Part shown: piece after piece, positions 27,226 to 34,907 of the stretch
Position numbering within the stretch: position 1 is the stretch's first letter
Layout: the number at the start of each line of letters is the position of its first letter
From: Planctomycetia bacterium
Lineage (GTDB): Bacteria > Planctomycetota > Planctomycetia > Gemmatales > Gemmataceae
Direction: 5' to 3'
NCBI GenBank assembly: GCA_005772955.1
Contig: SXID01000029.1
Location: 1 to 64,000 of the forward strand
Length of the DNA stretch: 64,000 nucleotides
Position numbers and translations under genes: made by a program
The notes under the pieces: model-generated
Told to the model about the DNA's origin: nothing
Seen by the model: the letters and a program-made list of their open reading frames with translations, nothing else
Databases searched by the model: none

Positions 27226-27289
27226 ATGACCAGCCCGCCGCGCGAGCAAGGGCCAGCATCGCCCTTGCTCGCGCGGCGGGCTGGTCGAA
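27226..27289. repeat. Inverted repeat between the lipoprotein and PhoD-like genes
   Basis: Arms CAGCCCGCCGCGCGAGCAAG and its complement around a short spacer lie seven bases after the lipoprotein stop. It may be a terminator; no T-tract is seen. Confidence 0.7.
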
Positions 27290-27373
27290 CCTTTCGACTT
27301 TCGCCTTTACGACCTTCGACTCGCAACGAGAATAGACGCGGTGCCGCGATCCGCGTCTCACGGGAATCCGCTC

Positions 27374-28771
27374 ATGCGATCTCGCCTCTTCACTGGGCTT
27401 CTGCTCGCGGTGGCCCTCGCGTTCTCACCCAACGCCCACGCCGACGATCCGAAGGTAATCACCAAGATCGCGTTCGGCTCGTGCGTCGATCAGGACAAAC
27501 CGGTGCCGATCTTCGACACGATGGCCGCGGCCAAGCCCGAACTGCTGCTCATGATCGGCGACAACATGTACGCGGACCTCGACAAGAAGTTGAAGGTCAC
27601 GCCGGATGTAATCCGCGACAAGTACCAACAGATGGCGAAGGTGCCGGGGTTCATCAAGCTCAAGGCGACGTGCCCGATGCTCGGCACCTGGGACGATCAC
27701 GACTACGGGCGCAACGACGCCGGTGCGGAGTGGGAACACAAGGACGCGGCGCAGAAAGAGTTTCACGACTTCTTCGGCACGCCCAAAGACGATCCGCGGC
27801 GCACGCAGAAGGGCATCTACCACGCGGAGATTTACGGCACGCCCGGTAAGCGCGTGCAAGTGATTCTGCTCGACACGCGATACTTCCGCAGTCCGCTAAA
27901 GAAGCTGCCGTTCGACCCGAAGACGCGCATCGCCGCTTACATTCCGAACACCGACCCGGACGCGACCATGCTCGGCGCGGATCAGTGGAAGTGGCTCGAA
28001 ACGCAGTTGAAGAAGCCCGCCGAAGTGCGGCTCCTCGTGTCGAGCATTCAGGTTGTTTCCGACGAACACCCGTTCGAGAAGTGGACAACCATACCGAAGG
28101 AACGCGAGAAGCTGTACGCGCTCTTGAACAGCACCGGGGCGAACGGCGTGATCGTCCTCAGCGGCGACCGGCACCTCGCGGACATCAGCGTTGATACCAA
28201 GTCGATCGGTTACCCGCTGTACGACATCACGAGCAGCGGCTTCAACCAGGCGTCGAAGAACTGGCGCGCGCCCGAACCGAACGCGAAGCGCGTCGCGGGG
28301 ATGCCATACGGCGACAACTTCGGGTTCATCACCATCGACTGGAGCGGCGATGACCCCCGCGTGGGCGTTCAGATCCGCGACGAGGACGGCGACGCGACCT
28401 GCGGGTTCAAGGTGCGGCTGAGCACACTGAAGGGGAACGGCCCAGTGGTCGCGGTGAAACTGCCGGACGGCATTCTCTCGCCCGCGGACGCGGCGAAGAA
28501 AGTCGGCGAAACGGTGAAGGTGCAGTTTGTGGTTCAGTCGGTCGGCGGCAAAGCCAACCTCTATCTGAACACGAGTAAAGACTTTCGCGCGAAGGACAAC
28601 TTCGCGGTTGTGCTGCCGGTGAAACTGCAAACCGGCGCGTGGGCGAAGGCCGGTGCGGACACGTTCGTGGGCAAGACGGTCCGCGCAACCGGCAAGATCG
28701 AAGTGAACAAGTCCGGCTCCGTGCAATTGGAGATCGCCGAGGAGAAGGCATTAGAGATCGTGAAGGAGTGA
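27374..28771 (+). CDS. PhoD-like metallophosphatase (alkaline phosphatase D family), secreted
   Basis: 465 residues with a signal peptide (LFTGLLLAVALAFSPNAHA). The metallophosphoesterase ligand motifs are visible: the N-terminal IAFGSC strand, IGDNMYAD, GTWDDHDYGRND, and the C-terminal SGDRHLADI. These are typical of the PhoD family, which hydrolyses phosphodiesters and phosphomonoesters and usually depends on iron or calcium. The start is the ATG at 27374; an in-frame GTG at 27341 is less likely. A C-terminal beta-rich domain follows the catalytic part. It may serve extracellular phosphate scavenging. Confidence 0.85.
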   Translation: MRSRLFTGLLLAVALAFSPNAHADDPKVITKIAFGSCVDQDKPVPIFDTMAAAKPELLLMIGDNMYADLDKKLKVTPDVIRDKYQQMAKVPGFIKLKATCPMLGTWDDHDYGRNDAGAEWEHKDAAQKEFHDFFGTPKDDPRRTQKGIYHAEIYGTPGKRVQVILLDTRYFRSPLKKLPFDPKTRIAAYIPNTDPDATMLGADQWKWLETQLKKPAEVRLLVSSIQVVSDEHPFEKWTTIPKEREKLYALLNSTGANGVIVLSGDRHLADISVDTKSIGYPLYDITSSGFNQASKNWRAPEPNAKRVAGMPYGDNFGFITIDWSGDDPRVGVQIRDEDGDATCGFKVRLSTLKGNGPVVAVKLPDGILSPADAAKKVGETVKVQFVVQSVGGKANLYLNTSKDFRAKDNFAVVLPVKLQTGAWAKAGADTFVGKTVRATGKIEVNKSGSVQLEIAEEKALEIVKE

Positions 28772-28782
28772 CGTGGTTCTTG

Positions 28783-29181
28783 ACGAGCCAGAAGCGTGAG
28801 CTTTGAAGTTGCGCGGGATGCCTGTCCAAGAAGAATTGTCTTTTGGTTTTAGCCCCGGAGGGGCGTTGGATGGTAGCCAGGGGTGAAGCGAACCGAAGGT
28901 TCGCGCAACCCCTGGTACACGTCGAGAGAAACCAGAAGCCCCGTCGGGGCGACGGAACCTCCGGGTGACGGTGTCTGTCGCCCCTACGGGGCTTCGATCC
29001 ATTGCCGTGTGCGTGGTTCCAGGGGTTGCGCTCGCAAAGCCTCGCTTCACCCCTGGCTACCATCCAACGCCCCTCCGGGGCTTAAAGCAAAAGACAACTC
29101 CTCGTGAGCATTTGTCGAGCGCAACTTCAAAGAGCGTGAGCGACGGATAGCGATGTCCGTCGCTCACGCTTCCGGCTCGTC
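28783..29181. repeat. Palindrome interrupted by an inserted element
   Basis: The outer arms (28783-28800 plus 29141-29149, and 29155-29181) reconstruct a single palindrome with the motif AAGCGTGAGCGACGGA and one mismatch, of the same family as 2487-2563. It is split by the 332-bp element at 28801-29132. No gene is recognised in the stretch 28772-29196 outside these repeats. Confidence 0.85.
28801..29132. mobile_element. 332-bp MITE-like element with 14-bp terminal inverted repeats
   Basis: The ends CTTTGAAGTTGCGC (28801-28814) and its exact complement (29119-29132) are flanked by the 8-bp direct duplication AGCGTGAG (28793-28800 and 29133-29140). The interior is a second, imperfect inverted repeat with GCCCCGGAGGGGCG and GGTAGCCAGGGGTGAAGCG copies in both orientations. 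There is no coding capacity. Terminal repeats plus a target duplication are the hallmarks of a transposed non-autonomous element. Confidence 0.88.
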
Positions 29182-29196
29182 ATGTCGCTTCTATGT

Positions 29197-29613
29197 TTAC
29201 TTGTCGAACTTGATCGTCTTTGCGCCCGCGCCGGCGCCGTACACTTTCACGCCCTTGATGTCGGCCGGCGGGTTCTCCCATGTGTGGCTCGCTTTCACCT
29301 TCGAGATAACCTGCGTCACGATGCCGCTCGGGCGCACCGCGGTCAGGTCGTACTCGTAGATGCCGTCTTTCGGCGATTCCTTCGTCGCGCGGGGGGTTAG
29401 TTTCGCGCCGCTCCAGCCGCCGGTCGGAACCTGACCGATCACGTTCACGGTCAGCTTCTTCTTATCCTTGTCGAACTCGTGGCTCGCGTCGATGATCGTC
29501 TTCAGCACCTCGCCCTTCTTCTCTTCCTTCTTTTCCTGAGCGGAAACGGTCAGCGTGAGAACAGCGACAGCGAACGCGAACGCGAACGCGGCGGCACGAA
29601 CGAAACGCAGCAT
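29197..29613 (-). CDS. Secreted hypothetical protein
   Basis: 138 residues with a signal peptide (AAAFAFAFAVAVLTLTVSA). The mature part, about 110 residues, is beta-rich with KKLTVNVIGQVPTGGWSGAKL, IYEYDLTAVRPSG and IKGVKVYGAGAG, suggesting a small immunoglobulin-like or jelly-roll fold. No specific family was recognised. The 277-base stretch beyond it, up to the short-chain dehydrogenase, holds no recognised gene. Confidence 0.6.
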   Translation of the reverse strand: MLRFVRAAAFAFAFAVAVLTLTVSAQEKKEEKKGEVLKTIIDASHEFDKDKKKLTVNVIGQVPTGGWSGAKLTPRATKESPKDGIYEYDLTAVRPSGIVTQVISKVKASHTWENPPADIKGVKVYGAGAGAKTIKFDK

Positions 29614-29890
29614 AGGGGTAACTCCGATGGTATAGCGCCGGCAGTCGCGCCGGGCGAAGGCATGATATGACTGCGACCGGAGGCGCGGCGTAACTACTCT
29701 TCAGGTGGAAGACCACCTTGTTCCTGCATGCGCCGCTTGTGCTTGACCGCGTACTTAACTCTTGTTGGCCTTCTTCAGATTCTTGTCGCTCGCCCCGTGA
29801 TGGCTCGATAAGAGTTGAGGCGTGAACTCTCGCACGGACACCACAGAGGGGTCGAGATTCTCTCTGAGCCGAACTTCTTCCGCTTGTGAA

Positions 29891-30682
29891 TCACCAGTGC
29901 ATGACGTAGCCGCCGTCCACGTTGATCGTCTGACCGGTGACGTTCGCGGCGCGATCGCTCGCGAGAAACACCGCCATCGCGGCGATGTCTTCGGGCGTTT
30001 GCCACCGGTTCAGAGGTACGATCTTCGCGATCTTCTCCGCGGCCCACGCCTCGTACTCCGTGCGTGTCTCCGGCGGCTGACGGTCGGCCCACGCCTGCCA
30101 CACGGAGCGGTTCAGCGGTGTCTTGATCATTCCCGGACACAGGCAGTTCACGCGAACCCCGAACGGGGCCAAGTCCTTCGCGGCGCACTGCGCGAAGTTG
30201 ATCAGGCCCGCTTTCGACGCGCTGTAGGGCGGGTCAGTTTGTGAACCGATCTGACCCGCGACCGAGGCGAGGAACAGCATCGTGCCGCGTTTCCGCTCCG
30301 CGAACTTCGGCGCAAACGCGTGGGCCACACTCGCGGCGCCGACGAGGTTCACTTGAAGCACACGCGCCCAGTCGGCGGGGTCGAGTTGCCAGAACGGGAA
30401 CCCGAACTTGCCGGACCCGATGCCCACCGCGAACACGATGTGATCCACCGCGCCGAGCTTCGCCCACGTTTCGGTCGCGGCGCCGCGCACGGCCGCGTTG
30501 TCGGTGACATCGACCTGCCAACCGGTGCTGCCGAGTTCGGTCGCGGTGGTGTGGACGTCCGGCGACACGTCCCACACGCCGACGCGACAGCCTTCCTCCG
30601 CGAACGCCGCTGCAATCGCACGCCCGATCCCCCTCGCCCCGCCAACGACTAACGCGACACTTCCAGCTAATCCCAGATTCAC
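29891..30682 (-). CDS. Short-chain dehydrogenase/reductase
   Basis: 263 residues from a GTG with an AGAGG ribosome-binding site. The nucleotide motif GGARGIGRA lies at residues 14-22 and the catalytic YSASKAG (Tyr and Lys) is in the middle, with GGYVMHW at the C-terminus. It is a classical NAD(P)-dependent short-chain dehydrogenase; the substrate is unknown. Sequence upstream of the GTG also reads open but overlaps the next gene in the operon. Confidence 0.85.
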   Translation of the reverse strand: MNLGLAGSVALVVGGARGIGRAIAAAFAEEGCRVGVWDVSPDVHTTATELGSTGWQVDVTDNAAVRGAATETWAKLGAVDHIVFAVGIGSGKFGFPFWQLDPADWARVLQVNLVGAASVAHAFAPKFAERKRGTMLFLASVAGQIGSQTDPPYSASKAGLINFAQCAAKDLAPFGVRVNCLCPGMIKTPLNRSVWQAWADRQPPETRTEYEAWAAEKIAKIVPLNRWQTPEDIAAMAVFLASDRAANVTGQTINVDGGYVMHW

Positions 30683-30702
30683 GGCGAATCCTCTTAACGG
30701 GG

Positions 30703-31044
30703 TTAATGTTTCGCGGGACCGAGCGCGATGCTTCCGCCGCGCGAGTCGGTGAGCGTACCGTTCACGCGAACCTCGAACGAGGTCGCGTAGCCGAACGGCG
30801 CTTCGCGCGACCACAGGTTCGGTTCGGGAATCACGCATCTGAGTGACAATGCGTTGTCACTTAACTTCGCCACCGTGAAGGGATAGACCACTTCGACAGT
30901 CGAGATAGTGGCGCACCGCGGGCCGACGGCACGGCCGCGGACTTCGCACTCCGCTGCGGGACCGCTCAATTCGATGTGAATGAGGATCTCCGCCGCGGCT
31001 TGCGAGCAGCGCACCGGTTCCATTCGTATCGACAGAATCTTCAT
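30703..31044 (-). CDS. Small beta-sandwich hypothetical protein downstream of queA
   Basis: 113 residues. The start overlaps the queA stop as TAATG, so it is translated with queA. The C-terminal part, VVYPFTV followed later by IPEPNLWSREAPFGY and VRVNG, resembles the immunoglobulin-like domain that ends at the active site of family 2 glycoside hydrolases, but no catalytic part is present. It may be a fragment or a stand-alone beta-sandwich domain. Translational coupling to queA and the adjacent short-chain dehydrogenase suggest a three-gene unit. Confidence 0.6.
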   Translation of the reverse strand: MKILSIRMEPVRCSQAAAEILIHIELSGPAAECEVRGRAVGPRCATISTVEVVYPFTVAKLSDNALSLRCVIPEPNLWSREAPFGYATSFEVRVNGTLTDSRGGSIALGPAKH

Positions 31045-32096
31045 TACAGCACCAGCATCGCGTCACCGTAGCTGAAGAACCGGTACTCGCGCAACACGGC
31101 TTCGGCGTAGGCTTGTTGTAACAGATCGCTGCCCGCGATCGCGCCAACCAGAAGCAAGAGTGTGGTTCGCGGCAGGTGGAAGTTGGTCACGATCGCATCG
31201 ACCGCGCGGAACTCAAACGGCTCGTGAATGAAGAGATTAGTCGCGCCGCAGAACGGGTGTATTTTCCCCTCTCCCGCAAGGGGAGCGGGCAAAACAGAAT
31301 AGTGTGCCGCGCTCTCAAGGGTACGGGTCGTGGTCGTGCCAACCGCGACCACGCGACCGCCCTGGGCCTTCGTCGCGCGGATCGCATCGACGGCGTCCTG
31401 AGTCACTTCGCACCATTCCGCGTGAATGACGTGCTGCGTCGGGTCTTCCACTTTCACCGGGGCGAACGTGCCCAGGCCGACGTGCAGCGTGACACGCGCC
31501 GTGCCGATGCCCTTTGAACGAAGCCGGGCGAACACCGCGGGCGTGACGTGCAGTCCGGCCGTTGGCGCCGCGACCGAACCGGCCGCGTTCGCGTACACGG
31601 TCTGGTAGCGCTCGCGATCAGCGTCTTCTTCGCGGCCTTTGCGAATGTACGGCGGCAGCGGAATGTGCCCGTATCGCGCGAGCAGTTCCGGTGGCGTGCC
31701 TTCTTCAGCGACTTCCATGAGCCAGTGACGATCCGTCGTGCGCCCGCGAAGCACCAGGCGGAGATTCGTGTCGGTGACGAACGCGGTGCCAAGTTCGGGG
31801 TAACTACGCGTTTGGGCGAGCATCTCCCACAGTCCACCTTCACTCACGCGGAGGAACAAGCCTTCCCACTTCCCGCCAGTCGATTCGCGCCGACCCACCA
31901 ACCGCGCCGGAAGCACTCGCGTGTCGTTCAGCACGACGAGGTCGCCAGGCGCGAGGAGGTCGGGGAGGTCGCGGAACGTGCGGTGTTCGATCAAGCGCGC
32001 GGCGCGATGCACGACGAGCAGCCTAGCTGCGTCGCGCTCGGCTGCCGGGTGCTGTGCGATCAGATGTTCGGGCAGGTGGTAATCGAAGAAGGGCAT
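31044..32096 (-). CDS. queA: tRNA preQ1(34) S-adenosylmethionine ribosyltransferase-isomerase QueA, with an inserted peptide
   Basis: QueA transfers the ribosyl part of S-adenosylmethionine to preQ1 in tRNA, making epoxyqueuosine. The 350-residue protein has the family features: N-terminal YHLPEHLIAQHP, NDTRVLPARL, LHVGLGTFAPV, TTTTRTLESAA, VTNFHLPRTTLLLLV and the C-terminal FFSYGDAML. Between LESAA (residues 260-264) and IHPF (279-282) there are about seven more residues than in E. coli QueA. The extra DNA is a palindrome (CCCTCTCCCGCAAGGGGAG, 31267-31285) that is also present between genes at 48515-48533. The ATG at 32096 was chosen. Confidence 0.93.
   Translation of the reverse strand: MPFFDYHLPEHLIAQHPAAERDAARLLVVHRAARLIEHRTFRDLPDLLAPGDLVVLNDTRVLPARLVGRRESTGGKWEGLFLRVSEGGLWEMLAQTRSYPELGTAFVTDTNLRLVLRGRTTDRHWLMEVAEEGTPPELLARYGHIPLPPYIRKGREEDADRERYQTVYANAAGSVAAPTAGLHVTPAVFARLRSKGIGTARVTLHVGLGTFAPVKVEDPTQHVIHAEWCEVTQDAVDAIRATKAQGGRVVAVGTTTTRTLESAAHYSVLPAPLAGEGKIHPFCGATNLFIHEPFEFRAVDAIVTNFHLPRTTLLLLVGAIAGSDLLQQAYAEAVLREYRFFSYGDAMLVL
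31266..31289. repeat. Palindrome inside queA
   Basis: A 19-base stretch (CCCTCTCCCGCAAGGGGAG) identical to part of the intergenic repeat at 48515-48537. It is translated within queA as LPAPLAGEG. Confidence 0.85.
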
Positions 32097-32117
32097 GGGA
32101 GGAGTGATTTGGCGAGC

Positions 32118-32195
32118 GGGGGGCGTAAGCCCCCTGATGCGTTGAGTGGCGAATGGCGCGAGAAGCAATCAGGGGGCTTACGCCCCCCACTCACC
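32118..32195. repeat. Inverted repeat between queA and the following secreted protein gene
   Basis: Arms containing GGGGGGCGTAAGCCCCCTGA and its complement, each also self-complementary, separated by about 37 bases. No gene in the 107-bp gap. Confidence 0.85.
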
Positions 32196-32203
32196 CAAGA
32201 CGA

Positions 32204-32752
32204 TCACTTGAAGTTCTTCAGCCACTCGTCGAAGTCTTTCTTGTGCTTCTCGACGGTCTTCGTGGGACCGAGAAGCGTGAGCGAGAGTACCGCGTCCTTA
32301 CCCTGCGCGTCCTTGCCCTCGAAGATGACGTAAATCTGACGGTAGTTCTCGACCCGCGTGATCTTCGCGTTCGGGTCGAACGGTGGGAACTTCTTCAGCA
32401 GCGTGCCCTTGATGTCCTGGTAGGTGGCTTCTTCCTTGACGATTTTCAACTTCATCACGGCCGGCTTCGCGTCCTTGCCCAACTCGAACTTCTTCACCTG
32501 GCGTTCGAGGTTGGCGTCGATGGAGCCGCCGCCAGGCGAGACGAAGAGCGCGAGTTCCGCGTCTTCCGGGTCGCCCTTTTCTTTCGCGAGTTTGAACTGC
32601 GCCACCCGCATCGTGTTCGATGGCGTCTCTTCTTTCCACCCGGCCGGGGTGGTGGACTTCACGTTGCCCCACTGGACCGCAACACCCTTGTCTTGGGCGC
32701 TCGCGCCGACCGCGACGACCGCAGCCAACACAGAAGCGAACAGCATACGCAT
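32204..32752 (-). CDS. Secreted hypothetical protein
   Basis: 182 residues with a signal peptide (MRMLFASVLAAVVAVGASA). The mature part has a WKEETPSNTMRVAQFKL strand, ALFVSPGGGSIDANL and a YVIFEGKDAQGKDAVLSL hairpin, with a Lys-rich helical C-terminus (VEKHKKDFDEWLKNFK). The pattern is that of a small periplasmic domain of the kind often annotated as hypothetical in planctomycetes. A three-residue longer start at 32761 is possible. No family or function is recognised. Confidence 0.65.
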   Translation of the reverse strand: MRMLFASVLAAVVAVGASAQDKGVAVQWGNVKSTTPAGWKEETPSNTMRVAQFKLAKEKGDPEDAELALFVSPGGGSIDANLERQVKKFELGKDAKPAVMKLKIVKEEATYQDIKGTLLKKFPPFDPNAKITRVENYRQIYVIFEGKDAQGKDAVLSLTLLGPTKTVEKHKKDFDEWLKNFK

Positions 32753-32831
32753 GGCAAACATCCCCTGGGAAGGAACATGCGAGTTCCGATACCGTGGGAC
32801 ATTCTACGCGCGAACGCGAACCGGGCACGGT

Positions 32832-33110
32832 TCAATCCGCCGCGTGTGGGATTGGGGTTGCTGCCGCAGGGACGGTGAACTCAGCCGGCGTGGTTGCGTC
32901 GAACGGCAAGCCGACCGGTTGGCCCAGTAGCGGGTCGAGTAGCGGCTCCGTGTCGGTCACTTCGACGACGTGCGCCAACACGACCGGTTCCGATATCGTC
33001 AGCACGACCGGTTCTTGCGGCATCGGGACCGGCTTCGAGAAGAACGCGAAGTGAACCACCGCGTAGCCCGCCAGCGTTCCCAGCGTGCTAATCAGTATCA
33101 GCTTCCGCAT
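32832..33110 (-). CDS. Small membrane-anchored hypothetical protein
   Basis: 92 residues with an N-terminal hydrophobic helix (LILISTLGTLAGYAVVHFAF) and a Pro/Val/Glu-rich tail, probably exposed outside the membrane. No conserved domain is visible. It is weakly supported: length, codon use and a plausible start speak for it. Confidence 0.5.
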   Translation of the reverse strand: MRKLILISTLGTLAGYAVVHFAFFSKPVPMPQEPVVLTISEPVVLAHVVEVTDTEPLLDPLLGQPVGLPFDATTPAEFTVPAAATPIPHAAD

Positions 33111-33174
33111 GACCGCTCCTTTTGCACGTTAACGGAAGCGCGTGGAATAGCGACACCTGGAAATCGGGGCAAGC

Positions 33175-34200
33175 TCAACCGCGGACCGGTTGCCGCTCGG
33201 CGATGGACAACCGCGTGAGCCACTCGCGAAGGAACGCGGCGCGCTCGCGGGCCGCGGCTTCCGCTTCTTCTGACGTGACTCGCACGAACTGCACGCGATC
33301 ACCAGGCCGCAGTTGCGCGAGTCGGTCGAGATCGGCGCGAATGACGTGTGCAATCTTCGGGTAGCCGCCGATGGTCTGCCCGTCCACGCCGAGCACGATC
33401 GGCAACCCGTCGTTGGCGACCTGCACCGCACCGGGCGCTACCGCTTCCGAGACGAGTTCGCCCGGTCTGCGTGCCAGCGGTGTCCCCTTCAGCCGAAGGC
33501 CCATGCGGTTGCTCGCGGGCGAAACCACGTATTCTTGCGCGAAGAAGCTGTCGTCGGTGAACCAGTCGCGCTGCGGACCGTCGAGAACGCGGAGAGGGAG
33601 TAACCCCTCCCCAACCCCTCCCCTAAGAAGGGAGGGGCTTTCGGCAGCAGACAGAACGCGCGCTGCCCCTTCTTCTCTTGCTCCCCCTCCCTTCTTAGGG
33701 GAGGGGGTTGGGGGGAGAGGTTCTTCCACCCACGCGAACGCTAGCCCTCTGGCCTCCGTCTGGCTCGCCTCGCACGCAAGCGTGTCTCCTGCGCGGAGCG
33801 GTTCAATCGCTGAGCGGCTGCCGTGAACTTCCGGCGCGTCGAAGCCACCCGCGACGCACAGGTACGCTCTCACGCCGGTGAGCGTGCCGCCGACGCGGAG
33901 TACATCGCCGGGGTCAAGCGTGAACGTGGTGCCGACCGCGACCGGGGTACCGTTCACGGTAGCCTGGAACGGCGCGCCAAAGAGCACGCACGCGGTCCGG
34001 TGAAGTGCCTCGACGGTCGGCCCCGCGAACGCGGCTTCGAGCGCGACCGTGTTCGGTGCGTTCCCTACAAGCGCGTTGCCGAGCGCGAGCGCGGCGCGAT
34101 CCGCCGCGCCGCCGACCGGCACGCCAAGCGCCCGTGAGCGCTCGCGACCGAAATCGACGAGAAGTGATTGCAGTCCAGGTTCGCGAACGAGCAGACTCAT
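33175..34200 (-). CDS. pxpC: 5-oxoprolinase subunit C, with an inserted peptide
   Basis: Component of the ATP-dependent 5-oxoproline hydrolase (PxpABC), which turns 5-oxoproline into glutamate. The 341 residues match the biotin-dependent carboxyltransferase-like PxpC fold: GLQSLLVDFGR, GVPVGGAADRAALALGNALVGN, LRVLDGPQRDWF and NRMGLRLKGTPL. Residues of about 162-203 (LPPTPSPKKGGG to GVGEGLLP) are extra compared with the family and are encoded by an inverted repeat (33603-33720). The ATG overlaps the pxpA stop as ATGA. The two-gene unit lacks pxpB. Confidence 0.9.
   Translation of the reverse strand: MSLLVREPGLQSLLVDFGRERSRALGVPVGGAADRAALALGNALVGNAPNTVALEAAFAGPTVEALHRTACVLFGAPFQATVNGTPVAVGTTFTLDPGDVLRVGGTLTGVRAYLCVAGGFDAPEVHGSRSAIEPLRAGDTLACEASQTEARGLAFAWVEEPLPPTPSPKKGGGAREEGAARVLSAAESPSLLRGGVGEGLLPLRVLDGPQRDWFTDDSFFAQEYVVSPASNRMGLRLKGTPLARRPGELVSEAVAPGAVQVANDGLPIVLGVDGQTIGGYPKIAHVIRADLDRLAQLRPGDRVQFVRVTSEEAEAAARERAAFLREWLTRLSIAERQPVRG
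33603..33720. repeat. Inverted repeat inside pxpC
   Basis: Left arm ending CCCCTAAGAAGGGAGGGG (to 33636) and right arm from 33683 complementary to it, each also partly self-complementary. It is similar to the intergenic repeat at 42188-42315 (shared CCCCAACCCCT text). Translated in frame without a stop codon. Confidence 0.85.
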
Positions 34201-34898
34201 GCGAACGCCTTGAGCGTGAACCCTTTCGACAGCATCGCCGCGCGAACGGCCTTCGTGAACGCGACCGCGTCGGGGTTGTCGCCGTGCACGCAGATCGTCC
34301 GCACGCCCTTTTCGCGCACGAGCCATTCCACTTGCTTCACGGCTTCGTTGGGATCGTGTACGAACGCGTCCGACTCCGTGCGCGGCACGAGCGACCCATC
34401 CGGTCGGTAACGCCGGTCCGCGAACCCTTCCGCAACGAATGGGTACTCGTGATCCTTCGCGGCGGCTTCGATTTGTGAGTTCGGCAGACCCAGCACCGGG
34501 AGATCGTCGAAGCCTTCGGCCGCTTCAATGATTCCGCAGGCGAGGTCGAAGTCGCGACACGCCTGGTTGTACAACGCTCCGTGTGCCTTCACGTAACTGA
34601 GTCTGTACCCCATTCCGGTCGCGAGCGCGGACAACCCGCCAAGTTGCTGAAGACACAACACGAACACATCGTGTGAGGTGACCGCTTGCTCGACGCGGCC
34701 GAAGTTGGCGCGGTCCGCGAACCCCGGATGCGCCCCAACGACGACACCGTGTTTTTGCGCGAGTTGGAGCGTCCGCCACAGTTCACTCGGCGACCCCGCG
34801 TGCGCGCCGCAGCAGACGTTCGCGGACGTAACCAGCGGCATCAGTTCGGCGTCGAAGCCGGCGCCTTCTCCGAGGTCCGCGTTCAGGTCGATTTCCAT
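34197..34898 (-). CDS. pxpA: 5-oxoprolinase subunit A (LamB/YcsF family)
   Basis: 233 residues from the ATG at 34898, which has AGGTGAG seven bases before it. The N-terminal IDLNADLGEG is diagnostic, followed by VCCGAHAGSPSELWRT, GAHPGFADRANFGR, the VKAHGALYNQ block and the ICVHGDNPDAV motif at the C-terminus. Together with PxpB and PxpC it forms the 5-oxoprolinase complex. It lies nine bases after uppP and overlaps pxpC, so the three are one operon. Confidence 0.93.
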   Translation of the reverse strand: MEIDLNADLGEGAGFDAELMPLVTSANVCCGAHAGSPSELWRTLQLAQKHGVVVGAHPGFADRANFGRVEQAVTSHDVFVLCLQQLGGLSALATGMGYRLSYVKAHGALYNQACRDFDLACGIIEAAEGFDDLPVLGLPNSQIEAAAKDHEYPFVAEGFADRRYRPDGSLVPRTESDAFVHDPNEAVKQVEWLVREKGVRTICVHGDNPDAVAFTKAVRAAMLSKGFTLKAFA

Positions 34899-34907
34899 GA
34901 CGCTCAC

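Noticed and set aside
29640-29890. Short minus-strand reading VKYAVKHKRRMQEQGGLPPEE
   Set aside because: Ends after about 26 residues with stops on both sides and no start site; too short to call.
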